From a virus, in IMG/VR virus record IMGVR_UViG_3300050020_000079, positions 1 to 21,097 of that record: a stretch of DNA of 21,097 nucleotides; one strand, given 5' to 3'. How positions within the stretch are numbered: the first letter of the stretch is position 1; each line of letters begins with the position of its first letter. Below, piece after piece: positions 14,339 through 21,097 of the stretch. The translations under genes and the position numbers were made by a program. Below the pieces are notes generated by a model, which had not been told where the DNA came from, made no database searches, and saw only the letters and a program-made list of their open reading frames with translations.

Positions 14339-15235
14339 ATGCCAATCACGAGTCAGCCCGCGCAGTCAAACGCCCCCGCCGCTGGGGCAACTCCTGTGAA
14401 TCCTCTCGCCGGAATGTCGCCCGTCACGACGCAGAATGTGAATCCGGCGTCACTCCAGCAGACCTCCACTGGCGCGATCAATATGCTGGCGAACAACGCG
14501 CCTGCGTCGTTGACCTCGATGCTGATGCCTCTCTACCAACAGCTTTTCGGGTCGCAGACTGGGGCGCTGGGCCAAACCACCGCGCTTCAAGGCCAGCAGG
14601 GGATGGCGCAGGCGCAATCCAACTCTCAACAGCGCGGGCTCACGGGCTCCAGCATCGAGGCCGGGGCGATGCAGGGGGCTCTCTCGTCCTCTCAGCGCGA
14701 CTACACCCAGGGCTACGCTTCCCTGCTCGGGAACTACGTCAATTCCTACGCGAATGCCGCTGGTTCCGACATCTCGAACAAAAACACCTACTACACCAAC
14801 CTCGCCCAGGCTCTCGGCCAGGCGTCGGCCTCGAATATCCAACAAGAGCAGTTCCAGCAACAGCTACAGGCGGGATTGAGTGTTGCATCGGAGAACGCCG
14901 ACGCTCAAAAGACCGCTGGCCTATATTCTGGAATCGGAAGTGCCGTGGGAGGAATCGCAGGAGGCATCGGCGCGGCCGGTGGTTTCTCTGCGATGTTCTC
15001 TGACATCCGTCTCAAGAAGAACGTTCGACTGATTGGGAAGAAATATGGATTCAACGTTTACACCTACGAGTACGACCGCGAGGAGTGCCCGGAACTCAAG
15101 GATAGACTCCCTGTTGGTACATTCGTCGGGTTCATGGCCCACCATGTCGCACAAAAATACCCCGAGGCGGTCAGAGTGATGAAAGGCTACCTGATGCTCG
15201 ACTACAATAAACTCGCGGAGGTGGCGCTTGCCTGA
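14339..15235 (+). CDS. Probable internal virion protein with S74 chaperone
   Basis: 298 residues, no signal peptide. Residues 1-195 are Gln/Ala/Ser-rich and helical; residues about 197-218 are a glycine-zipper hydrophobic stretch (SAVGGIAGGIGAAGGF); residues 221-298 are an S74-type intramolecular chaperone beginning with the SDIRLKK motif (S221, D222 the self-cleavage pair), then FVGFMAHHV and LDYNKL. Such chaperones trimerise a protein and cut themselves off. Here it is fused to what looks like a DNA-ejection protein, not a fibre. One Cys only. It leads a block of three overlapping internal-protein genes. Confidence 0.84.
   Translation: MPITSQPAQSNAPAAGATPVNPLAGMSPVTTQNVNPASLQQTSTGAINMLANNAPASLTSMLMPLYQQLFGSQTGALGQTTALQGQQGMAQAQSNSQQRGLTGSSIEAGAMQGALSSSQRDYTQGYASLLGNYVNSYANAAGSDISNKNTYYTNLAQALGQASASNIQQEQFQQQLQAGLSVASENADAQKTAGLYSGIGSAVGGIAGGIGAAGGFSAMFSDIRLKKNVRLIGKKYGFNVYTYEYDREECPELKDRLPVGTFVGFMAHHVAQKYPEAVRVMKGYLMLDYNKLAEVALA
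15217..15222 (+). promoter_or_regulatory. RBS fixing a TTG start at 15228
   Basis: GGAGGT lies 5 nt before TTG 15228, inside the end of the preceding gene. This supports a TTG start that overlaps the upstream coding region by eight bases. Confidence 0.62.
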
Positions 15236-16454
15236 GTTCATTCCCCCGCCGCAACTTCCTACCGGGATGGCCGAGAGACTGATAGAGTTGAAATCTCAGT
15301 CTGGAAACCCGTGGGCCGCGCTAGCCCAGAACCTTGGGAACACCGTTGGGAATACGGCCCAAAACATCGGCCAGTCGATTGGGCAGAGAAGGGAGAGTAT
15401 GGCTACCCCAGCCGAGATGCAGGCGATGAATCTACGACAACCCGCGCAGGGGCCGACCCGGCCTGGGCAGGCACCACTTACCCAGCAGGCCACTCAACCG
15501 ATGAGGTTGTCGCTGGCTGAAAAATTAACCCAGCAACAGACCGCCAACACCGAGAAGGAGAATCTGCTTAGGATGCAGGGGAAAGGGTCGGGAGTCCCTG
15601 CCAACCACTTTGTTGTCACGCAGAAGGACCTCGATGGCAACCCTGATTGGGTCAAGAAGGGGATCGCACTGAACGATACGTTGCCTGACGCCATGAGGAC
15701 GAATTCGACGAAGCCTCCTGCCGCCAATAAAGCAGTCGCTGACCAGGGTAACATGAAACTGGTTACAGACTATGCTTCCAAGAACGGCGTGTCCCTCGAT
15801 GCCCTTCGCCCTGGTGGAATGGGTGGATGGAACTCGAACAATCTTGCCATGGTCGCACAGATGATTAAGGACCATCCAGACTACGACGCCGCTAACTTGA
15901 AAAAGGAGTTCGCCGGACAACTTGCCGCTTCGACTCGTGGGGCTGGTACGACTGCGGCAACGGGCGCAGCCATGAAGGTGAACCTGGAGTCTGCACACAG
16001 CGGCTTCACCGCCGTCATGGACATGGCGAAGGATGTCGCGGCCAAGATGGACAAGGGGCAGATCGGGATATTCAACTCTGCCATCCAGCGTGGGGAAACC
16101 GAGTTCAACGACGAGAACTCCATCGCCATGAACACCTACCTCGACATGGCGGCGGGAAACTACGCCAGGATCACGAAGGGCGGGATGGCCTCAATCTCCG
16201 ACGAGGACAAAGAGGACGCGAAGAAGATTCTGTCGAAAAAGCTCAACGCTGGTGGCCTCGAAGCAGTCCAGAAGGCGATGGATGTTGAGTACAAGGGACG
16301 AATCGCTGGGTTGCCTGGTGGGAAGAAAGAGGCGAAGGCGGAGAAGTCCCCATCCGGCAAACCCGCCGCTGAACATGATGGGAAATCGACCGAACACACC
16401 TACCCCGATGGCACCAAGGCTAAATGGGATGGGAAGCAGTGGGTGAAGGTATAA
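15228..16454 (+). CDS. Probable internal/ejection virion protein
   Basis: 408 residues from TTG, no signal peptide, no Cys. The N-terminal 100 residues are Pro/Gln/Asn-rich. Residues about 245-365 are helical and resemble a domain I know from phage internal proteins: TTAATGAAMKVNLESAHSG, then GIFNSAIQRGETEF, MNTYLDMAAGNYARI and ISDEDKEDAKKIL. The C-terminus is a basic linker plus TYPDGTKAKWDGKQWVKV, a small W-rich motif. It overlaps the S74 gene upstream and its TAA overlaps the next ATG. Ejected internal proteins of podoviruses are encoded in such blocks. Role by similarity of pattern and position. Confidence 0.78.
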   Translation: MPEFIPPPQLPTGMAERLIELKSQSGNPWAALAQNLGNTVGNTAQNIGQSIGQRRESMATPAEMQAMNLRQPAQGPTRPGQAPLTQQATQPMRLSLAEKLTQQQTANTEKENLLRMQGKGSGVPANHFVVTQKDLDGNPDWVKKGIALNDTLPDAMRTNSTKPPAANKAVADQGNMKLVTDYASKNGVSLDALRPGGMGGWNSNNLAMVAQMIKDHPDYDAANLKKEFAGQLAASTRGAGTTAATGAAMKVNLESAHSGFTAVMDMAKDVAAKMDKGQIGIFNSAIQRGETEFNDENSIAMNTYLDMAAGNYARITKGGMASISDEDKEDAKKILSKKLNAGGLEAVQKAMDVEYKGRIAGLPGGKKEAKAEKSPSGKPAAEHDGKSTEHTYPDGTKAKWDGKQWVKV

Positions 16455-17899
16455 TGGACATCCCCCCTCCTCCTGACGATCCAAAGCAACTTTCTGTCGC
16501 GGGGTCTATACCGCCGCCTCCAGATCAATCGCAGTTGATGTCTCAAGATGCTCTGGCCCATCACGACCCCGGCCTCGCCAGCATGGTTCGTCATGCCAAC
16601 ATGGTTCTCCAGCCTGTCGCAGACCTGGGGGCAAAGGCCGCTGGGTATCTCGATAAGAAGGCTGGGCAGACCGCCGAAATCCTAGGTCACGCAGGCGTCC
16701 CTGCACCCATCTCCGCCGCTGTTGGCATGCCTGCCGCCATGGCCGCTGAGGCTATGCCGAAGGACAAGGCTGGTGTCGCGCTCGCCGCGATCCCCACCGA
16801 AGAGGCCGCGCAGGCCCTGGGGAAAGGTCTGGAGCCTCTGGCGCAAGGAACCAAGGACGTTTTCTCGCAACTCCTCGGCACCTGGACTGGACGATCCCCC
16901 GAGGCCGTCAAGGAACTGATCGGGAGTCGTGGTAGCGAGGTCTGGAAGATGGTGTCTCAGAAGTTGTCGGATTTTGAGCAGGCGACACTGACCACCCACA
17001 TCGAGAATAGCCTCTCCGAGGTTGGCAAGAAGTTTCATGCGGTCCAGGACGCTCTGGCTGGGTTCCCCGGCACCCGCGCGGCTGGTCAGGCGGCGCAGAT
17101 CAACCTGAAACCCGCCCTTGTTTCCACCATGCGCGACATGGAGCGCAACGGGCATATTTTGCCAGAAGCTCTGACCGGATACGCCTCCAGGCTGAAAGAG
17201 AGCGGTATCAAGCAGGGAACTCCCGACTACAACACAGTCGTCGAATTCCTCGGCCAGGTCAAGAAGGCGTCTGCTGAGGGACGAGACTTCGGTGAAGTCC
17301 TCAACATCAAGCGCAACCTTGACGACGCCATCGACTACGGGATTCCCGGTCAAGGTGGGCTCCAGAAGATCGGGAACAAGGCGAACTCGGCCCTCCAGTT
17401 CCTACGCGACCGCCTCAACCTCCAACTCCGCGCTGCTCTGCCATCAGACAAGAGGGCAGAGTGGGACGCTGTGAACTCGTCCTATTCCAAGGCTCGGAAA
17501 GCCTACGACGAGATCAGGAAAGAGGTCATCAAGAGCGACCCGCAGGCTACGATGGCGAGGGTGTTGAGAGAGCTTAAAAGCGGGCGGTCGGAAAAGAGCA
17601 TCGGAGGCCGGGCTTCACAGATTGGCGAGGAAGCCCAACGCGCTCTCCAGGAAGTCCATGACCGCGTGGTGGCGTCCCAATTCCGAGACTTCATCTCTGG
17701 CCGCGCCAGCGGTCTTGAGGCTGTTGTCACCACCGCGCCTCCCAGGCTGGTCGGTAAAGCCGCCGTCACTGGAGGTCAACTCGCTCGCGCCGGTCAGAAC
17801 ATGGCCGCGCTCGTCCTCGCCCATCCCCAGGCTACCCGCTCTGCCATCGAGTCGATCCTGAACAACGCTGAGAAAGAAAAGGCTCGGAAGACCCAATGA
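16454..17899 (+). CDS. Probable internal/ejection virion protein
   Basis: 481 residues, no signal peptide, no Cys. ATG 16454 overlaps the previous stop (TAATG); an earlier in-frame start at 16424 lies inside that gene and is rejected. Residues 1-25 are Pro/Asp-rich (MDIPPPPDDPKQ); residues about 35-120 are Ala-rich helices with amphipathic or weakly hydrophobic stretches (APISAAVGMPAAMAAEAM); the rest is long helix (EVLNIKRNLDDAIDYGI, WDAVNSSYSKARKAYDEIRKEV). Composition and placement fit a large DNA-ejection protein that interacts with membranes. No enzymatic domain is seen, so cell-wall cutting during entry is not supported by this gene. Confidence 0.77.
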   Translation: MDIPPPPDDPKQLSVAGSIPPPPDQSQLMSQDALAHHDPGLASMVRHANMVLQPVADLGAKAAGYLDKKAGQTAEILGHAGVPAPISAAVGMPAAMAAEAMPKDKAGVALAAIPTEEAAQALGKGLEPLAQGTKDVFSQLLGTWTGRSPEAVKELIGSRGSEVWKMVSQKLSDFEQATLTTHIENSLSEVGKKFHAVQDALAGFPGTRAAGQAAQINLKPALVSTMRDMERNGHILPEALTGYASRLKESGIKQGTPDYNTVVEFLGQVKKASAEGRDFGEVLNIKRNLDDAIDYGIPGQGGLQKIGNKANSALQFLRDRLNLQLRAALPSDKRAEWDAVNSSYSKARKAYDEIRKEVIKSDPQATMARVLRELKSGRSEKSIGGRASQIGEEAQRALQEVHDRVVASQFRDFISGRASGLEAVVTTAPPRLVGKAAVTGGQLARAGQNMAALVLAHPQATRSAIESILNNAEKEKARKTQ

Positions 17900-17982
17900 C
17901 CTGCCCCCGACCTATCGACCGCGCGGAGGTTGTTGGGGATGAGCCCGAAGACGCCTACATCATCGACGACGACCAAGACTGA
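17896..17982 (+). CDS. Tiny acidic ORF
   Basis: 28 codons (MTCPRPIDRAEVVGDEPEDA...). ATG overlaps the preceding stop (ATGA), and it ends one base before the next tiny ORF. The C-terminus is very acidic (DAYIIDDDQD). The tight overlaps favour a real coupled gene, but the ribosome site is weak and it is too short to judge. Confidence 0.35.
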   Translation: MTCPRPIDRAEVVGDEPEDAYIIDDDQD

Positions 17983-17983
17983 T

Positions 17984-18082
17984 ATGACGCCCGATAAAAT
18001 CTACTTTCTCTGCGGGATGGCGATAGGGATGGCGTTGGTTGGTTTCCCGTTGTTGGTTTTTCTGCGCGTGGGATACAAGTGA
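17984..18082 (+). CDS. 32-residue single-pass membrane protein
   Basis: MTPDKIYFLCGMAIGMALVG followed by FPLLVFLRVGYK. One hydrophobic span (about residues 7-27) ends in a basic tail. It overlaps the next gene's GTG by four bases (GTGA). It is similar in plan to the 40-residue protein at 10041 but not in sequence. Function unknown. Confidence 0.45.
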   Translation: MTPDKIYFLCGMAIGMALVGFPLLVFLRVGYK

Positions 18083-19383
18083 ACGTCCTTTACCTGTCTA
18101 GGCACGGGGAAGGAGCAGACATTGCATTCAGAATGTCGCTCGATGGCGTGAAGGTTCGCCTTTGGATCGAGAACCCAGCGATGAAGGATGTCGCGGATGG
18201 CCTCGTGCCTAAAGTCACAGACTGGCGACCGTCCGTCAAGTGGGCCGACCTCATCGTGATGGATTACAACTCCGACGAGTTGGCGAAGATTTGGGATCAG
18301 GTTCACAAGCAGGTGCCAACATTCGGGGGATCGTCATTCGGGAATCGCCTGGAATCCGACCGCGCGTTCTCCCGCGCCATCATGAAGCGGTGCGGGATTC
18401 CCAACCTCAAGAACAAATCGTTCAAGACCCTCAAGGAAGCTCACGCGCATCTCAAGTCCAACCCCGGCCCCTGGGTGGTCAAGAGCGAAGGGAAGCTTGT
18501 CGAAAAACACCACATGGTCATTGGTGAGAAAGAAGATAATTCCGATGCCATCCTCCAGGTTGAACGACTCATCGACCAGGGGTTGGTGGTCGAGTCCGTC
18601 GAGGTCGAGGAAAAGAAGAAGGGCGTGGAGGTGGGGCTATCCCGGTTCTTCAACGGGTCGGACTGGGTTGGTCCCATCAATGTCAATTTCGAGCATAAGC
18701 GGTCGCACGACCGGGAGACGGGCTATTTGACTGGGGAGTGCGGCACCCTCATGAAGTATTCCCAGGACCCGGACCTCCCTCTATTCAAAGAGACGCTAGG
18801 CAAGATGGCCCCGATTCTACGCGCCGCTGATTACAAAGGCCAGATCGATCTTAACATGGTGATCGGGCGGGACGAGCATGGCGAGAGATTTGTCGCTCCG
18901 CTTGAGTTCACGCCTCGACTCGGCTATCCCTCCTGGGCGTTGGAAGATGAGATTCATGTGACCCCCTGGGAAAAGATCATGATGGGTTGCGCGACCGGGC
19001 AGCGCGTCGATGTCCAAACGCACTACGACTGGAGCGTTGGCGTCCTTCTCTGCGCGTTCGGCTTCCCCTTCGACGATAAGGTGGCGAAGATATCGAAGGG
19101 ATTGGTTGTCGAGGGCGTGGACGAACACAATGTTGGCGGGCACATCCATCCGATGAATCTCTCGCTCAACAAGAAAGGCCAGTTCGTGGTATCATCCGGC
19201 CAGGGCTACGTCCTCGTCGCCACTGGACGCGGCCCGTCGATCTGCGATGCCAAGGAAGCGGCGTATGGGGCGATGGATGGTATCAAGCTCCCGAACAGTT
19301 TCAAGCGGTTCGACATCTCCGACAAGATTCAGCCCCATGAACTCGACGACTTGGGTATCCTTCCACTTGAGGAGTGCGCGTGA
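18079..19383 (+). CDS. PurD-like ATP-grasp ligase
   Basis: 434 residues from GTG, close to PurD length (about 430). PurD (GARS) joins phosphoribosylamine and glycine with ATP in purine synthesis. Matching blocks: FGGSSFGNRLESDRAFSRAI with CGIP (82-108; PurD has a similar SK-x-F-x-K...GIP block), PWVVKSEGK (131-139), HKRSHDRETGYLTGECG (206-222, in place of GPNTGGMGA), PLEFTPRLGYPS (274-285, in place of EFNxRFGDPE) and GYVLVATGRG with AAYGAMDGI (376-402, the C-terminal domain). Odd points: the N-terminal GGREH-type motif is absent (SRHGEGADIAF instead), and the metal-binding Asn is Thr278. The substrate may therefore differ. Four-base overlaps at both ends tie it to the structural operon. No signal peptide. 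Confidence 0.85.
   Translation: MNVLYLSRHGEGADIAFRMSLDGVKVRLWIENPAMKDVADGLVPKVTDWRPSVKWADLIVMDYNSDELAKIWDQVHKQVPTFGGSSFGNRLESDRAFSRAIMKRCGIPNLKNKSFKTLKEAHAHLKSNPGPWVVKSEGKLVEKHHMVIGEKEDNSDAILQVERLIDQGLVVESVEVEEKKKGVEVGLSRFFNGSDWVGPINVNFEHKRSHDRETGYLTGECGTLMKYSQDPDLPLFKETLGKMAPILRAADYKGQIDLNMVIGRDEHGERFVAPLEFTPRLGYPSWALEDEIHVTPWEKIMMGCATGQRVDVQTHYDWSVGVLLCAFGFPFDDKVAKISKGLVVEGVDEHNVGGHIHPMNLSLNKKGQFVVSSGQGYVLVATGRGPSICDAKEAAYGAMDGIKLPNSFKRFDISDKIQPHELDDLGILPLEECA
19369..19374 (+). promoter_or_regulatory. RBS fixing a GTG start at 19380
   Basis: GAGGAG lies 5 nt before GTG 19380. Another in-frame GTG at 19374 overlaps this site and so is unlikely to be used. Confidence 0.6.
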
Positions 19384-20912
19384 GATGGCTCCTATCCCTC
19401 GCTCTGCTCGCGTCGGTCGCCCACGCTGATCCTGCGTTCTACCTCAGAGGTGCAAACACCAACCAGGCCATCGGTGGTCTGAATGGCAACTTCCTAGACA
19501 GTGAAACCCAGCGCAACGACCGCCTGACGCAAACCATCACCCCGAAGAACTGCCCTGTTGGCTTTGCTCTAACTGGCGCGTTCTTCCACAACGGCTACAC
19601 CTTCGGCGGGCTCTGCTCGCAGGCTGGATCATCCTCTGGCGTGACTCAGATCATCGCTGGGACGGGAATCACTATATCGCCTGCTGGCGGGACTGGGGTA
19701 GTCACGATCAATTCGACTGGCGGGACTGATTTTGGCCCATCAACCGCGGCGCTGTCGATAAGACTCAACCAGGTCGCAGTGTCTACTACCGCGCTGTCCG
19801 CCTCCACTGTGTCGCTATCAGGCAGGCTCGATCAAGTAGCCACCGCCACAACCACTCTCAGCGCATCGACTGTAACCCTATACGGGCTGATCGTAAATGT
19901 GGGAGCATCGACACAAACCCTCGCCAACGCCGTAGCCCTGTCCACGACAAATCTGGTGGCAAATAGCACAGCCTACCTCCACGTCGATGGGTCGAATTCA
20001 ATGGTCGGGCAGTTGACGGAACAGTCGAGCGCGACATTCCAAGGCACTGTCAAACTCGCCACCATCGCTGGCCAATGCCTCCAGACCGACGGATCGGGGA
20101 ATGTGACCGGGACAGGTTCAGCTTGTGCCGCGTCCACTCTCGGCACCATCGGCTTCCTCTCGGACAACTTCCTGGCGCAAGCAAACGGAACGAATAAATC
20201 GTTCACCCTCACGACTACGCCTTCACTTAACAGCGAGCATGTCGTCTTGGATGGAACTGTTTTATCTGGGACCTCGGACTATACGCTATCTGGCGTAACA
20301 CTGACTCTAACGACGGCTCCGGTAACGGCATGTACGTCCGCCAAGCCAAACAACTGTACATCCGAGTTCTTCGTCAAGTACGCATCCGGTGCGGTGTTGG
20401 CATCGAATGCGGCGGTGTTGAACGCGACGCAGACGTTCACGGGCACCAATTCGTTCCTGGGCGCGGCGTCATTAACGGGTCCGGTGTATTTTACCGCCGA
20501 CAGCGCGGCGAACATGCTCAACAGCTACGGCCCTGGGGCCGTGTGGGCCACCTCTATTGACGGTGCCTCGGAGTCATCGGGGTGCGTCGTCGTCGTCACT
20601 TCACCCAACAACGTCGCCAGCACGATATCCACCTACACGTTTACGTCAACGACGACGGCGACGTTCAATTTCTTCTCCAACATGTCGGTCCCCGGAGTTC
20701 TCCTGCAAACATGCGCGTCGGGGGCGTCTTGCCTTGTTGCGCTTTCTGGCGGTCCTTTTAGGGTCCAAACGACGAACACGAGCGTGAATTATCTGGAAAC
20801 ATCAGCGACAAGGTGCCAAGTTCAGAACGAGACTGGTTTCGACGCGCTCACCTTGGGATACCCCATGACTAAAAACGTAGGCGCGTCTTTCATTTGGATG
20901 AGGCTGCGATGA
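19380..20912 (+). CDS. Secreted fibre-like protein
   Basis: 510 residues from GTG 19380, overlapping the ligase stop (GTGA). Signal peptide 1-16 (MRWLLSLALLASVAHA|DP). The mature chain is Ser/Thr/Ala-rich. Residues about 118-200 contain heptad-like repeats (LSIRLNQVAVSTTALSASTV, then LSGRLDQVATATTTLSASTV) typical of trimeric fibre stalks, followed by fibre-type text (GSNSMVGQL, TFQGTVKLATI, QTDGSGNVTGTG). The C-terminal half is beta-rich, possibly the receptor-binding head. Ten Cys in the mature chain. It most likely is a tail fibre or spike. An alternative is a host-type surface protein acquired by the phage. Confidence 0.8.
   Translation: MRWLLSLALLASVAHADPAFYLRGANTNQAIGGLNGNFLDSETQRNDRLTQTITPKNCPVGFALTGAFFHNGYTFGGLCSQAGSSSGVTQIIAGTGITISPAGGTGVVTINSTGGTDFGPSTAALSIRLNQVAVSTTALSASTVSLSGRLDQVATATTTLSASTVTLYGLIVNVGASTQTLANAVALSTTNLVANSTAYLHVDGSNSMVGQLTEQSSATFQGTVKLATIAGQCLQTDGSGNVTGTGSACAASTLGTIGFLSDNFLAQANGTNKSFTLTTTPSLNSEHVVLDGTVLSGTSDYTLSGVTLTLTTAPVTACTSAKPNNCTSEFFVKYASGAVLASNAAVLNATQTFTGTNSFLGAASLTGPVYFTADSAANMLNSYGPGAVWATSIDGASESSGCVVVVTSPNNVASTISTYTFTSTTTATFNFFSNMSVPGVLLQTCASGASCLVALSGGPFRVQTTNTSVNYLETSATRCQVQNETGFDALTLGYPMTKNVGASFIWMRLR
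19738..19980 (+). repeat. Degenerate stalk repeats in fibre gene
   Basis: Protein-level repeats of about 22-23 residues with the pattern L-S-x-R-L-x-Q-V-A...T-T-x-L-S-A-S-T-V, two clear copies plus a third weaker copy beginning LYGLIVNVGAS. The DNA copies have diverged, so the repeat is maintained as protein, as in coiled-coil or beta-stalk fibres. Confidence 0.55.
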
Positions 20913-21097
20913 AATACCTGTTTCTACTCCTACTGGCCTCGTCGGCCCATGCGTACCAGAACATCGAGCCGCAGGACCTAAGTTTTAGCACTTACAACGT
21001 CATGGCCCTCTCAATCGCCACGACGACTCCGCCGACTACCGCCATGACGGTCTACGGGATCATCGCGTCGTCCACGACAAGCCCGACCGTAGTCTGT
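20909..21097 (+). CDS. Secreted protein, partial (runs off window)
   Basis: The first 63 codons of a gene whose end lies outside the window. ATG overlaps the fibre stop (ATGA). Signal peptide 1-15 (MKYLFLLLLASSAHA|YQ). The mature part begins YQNIEPQDLSFSTYNVMALS and then Thr/Ser-rich sequence (ATTTPPTTAMTVYG). The AHA cleavage site and LLAS core are nearly the same as in the fibre gene just upstream. Probably another fibre or tail surface protein. Confidence 0.78.
   Translation, partial: MKYLFLLLLASSAHAYQNIEPQDLSFSTYNVMALSIATTTPPTTAMTVYGIIASSTTSPTVVC

Noticed and set aside
1-21097. tRNA genes, CRISPR arrays, insertion sequences, attachment sites
   Set aside because: No cloverleaf, repeat-spacer array, transposase or paired terminal repeats were seen on reading. 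A computed search (tRNAscan, self-alignment) was not possible.

Overview
The window is a gene-dense stretch of a tailed double-stranded DNA phage genome (or prophage). Every convincing gene is on the + strand. Genes are tightly packed, with many ATGA, GTGA or TAATG stop/start overlaps. The content is almost wholly virion morphogenesis. A P22-sized portal, a gp4-like adaptor and a tail-tubular-B-like protein suggest a short-tailed (podovirus-like) particle. The sequence is fairly GC-rich except at two HNH endonuclease genes and one internal patch of a tail gene. The host cannot be named. Seven Sec-type signal peptides and one near-consensus sigma70 promoter fit a bacterial, probably diderm, host; the diderm part is inference.

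Layout. Positions 14-959 hold four small basic genes, one with a zinc ribbon. Next come the portal (961-3132), a small helical protein, a likely scaffold (3541-4413) and a second zinc-knuckle protein (4414-4887). The only sizeable non-coding gap (4888-5007) carries a strong promoter (TTGACA, 17 bp, TGnTATATT) and a leader hairpin that would hide the ribosome binding site of the following gene. Then come a likely capsid decoration protein (5008-5844), a free-standing HNH endonuclease (5858-6430), the major capsid protein (6432-7325) and a small unknown head-region protein (7367-7909).

From 7926 the character changes. Successive genes carry N-terminal signal peptides: a DUF3494 ice-binding-fold protein, two small secreted proteins, the head-tail adaptor (10168-10884), the 960-residue tail-tubular-B-like protein (10881-13763), a fibre-like protein (19380-20912) and the start of another that runs off the window (20909 on). 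Interspersed genes without signal peptides are two tiny membrane proteins, a second HNH endonuclease, three probable internal/ejection proteins (14339-17899, the first ending in an S74-type chaperone), two more tiny ORFs, and a PurD-like ATP-grasp ligase (18079-19383).

The main surprise is the split by compartment. Portal, scaffold, capsid and internal proteins lack signal peptides and are cysteine-poor. Adaptor, tail tube and fibre proteins have signal peptides, are cysteine-rich, and each complete mature chain has an even cysteine count (2, 2, 4, 6, 10, 20). This suggests that tail parts are exported and disulfide-bonded outside the cytoplasm and join filled heads later. That model is inference, but it makes clear predictions. 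Terminase, lysis and replication genes are not in the window.
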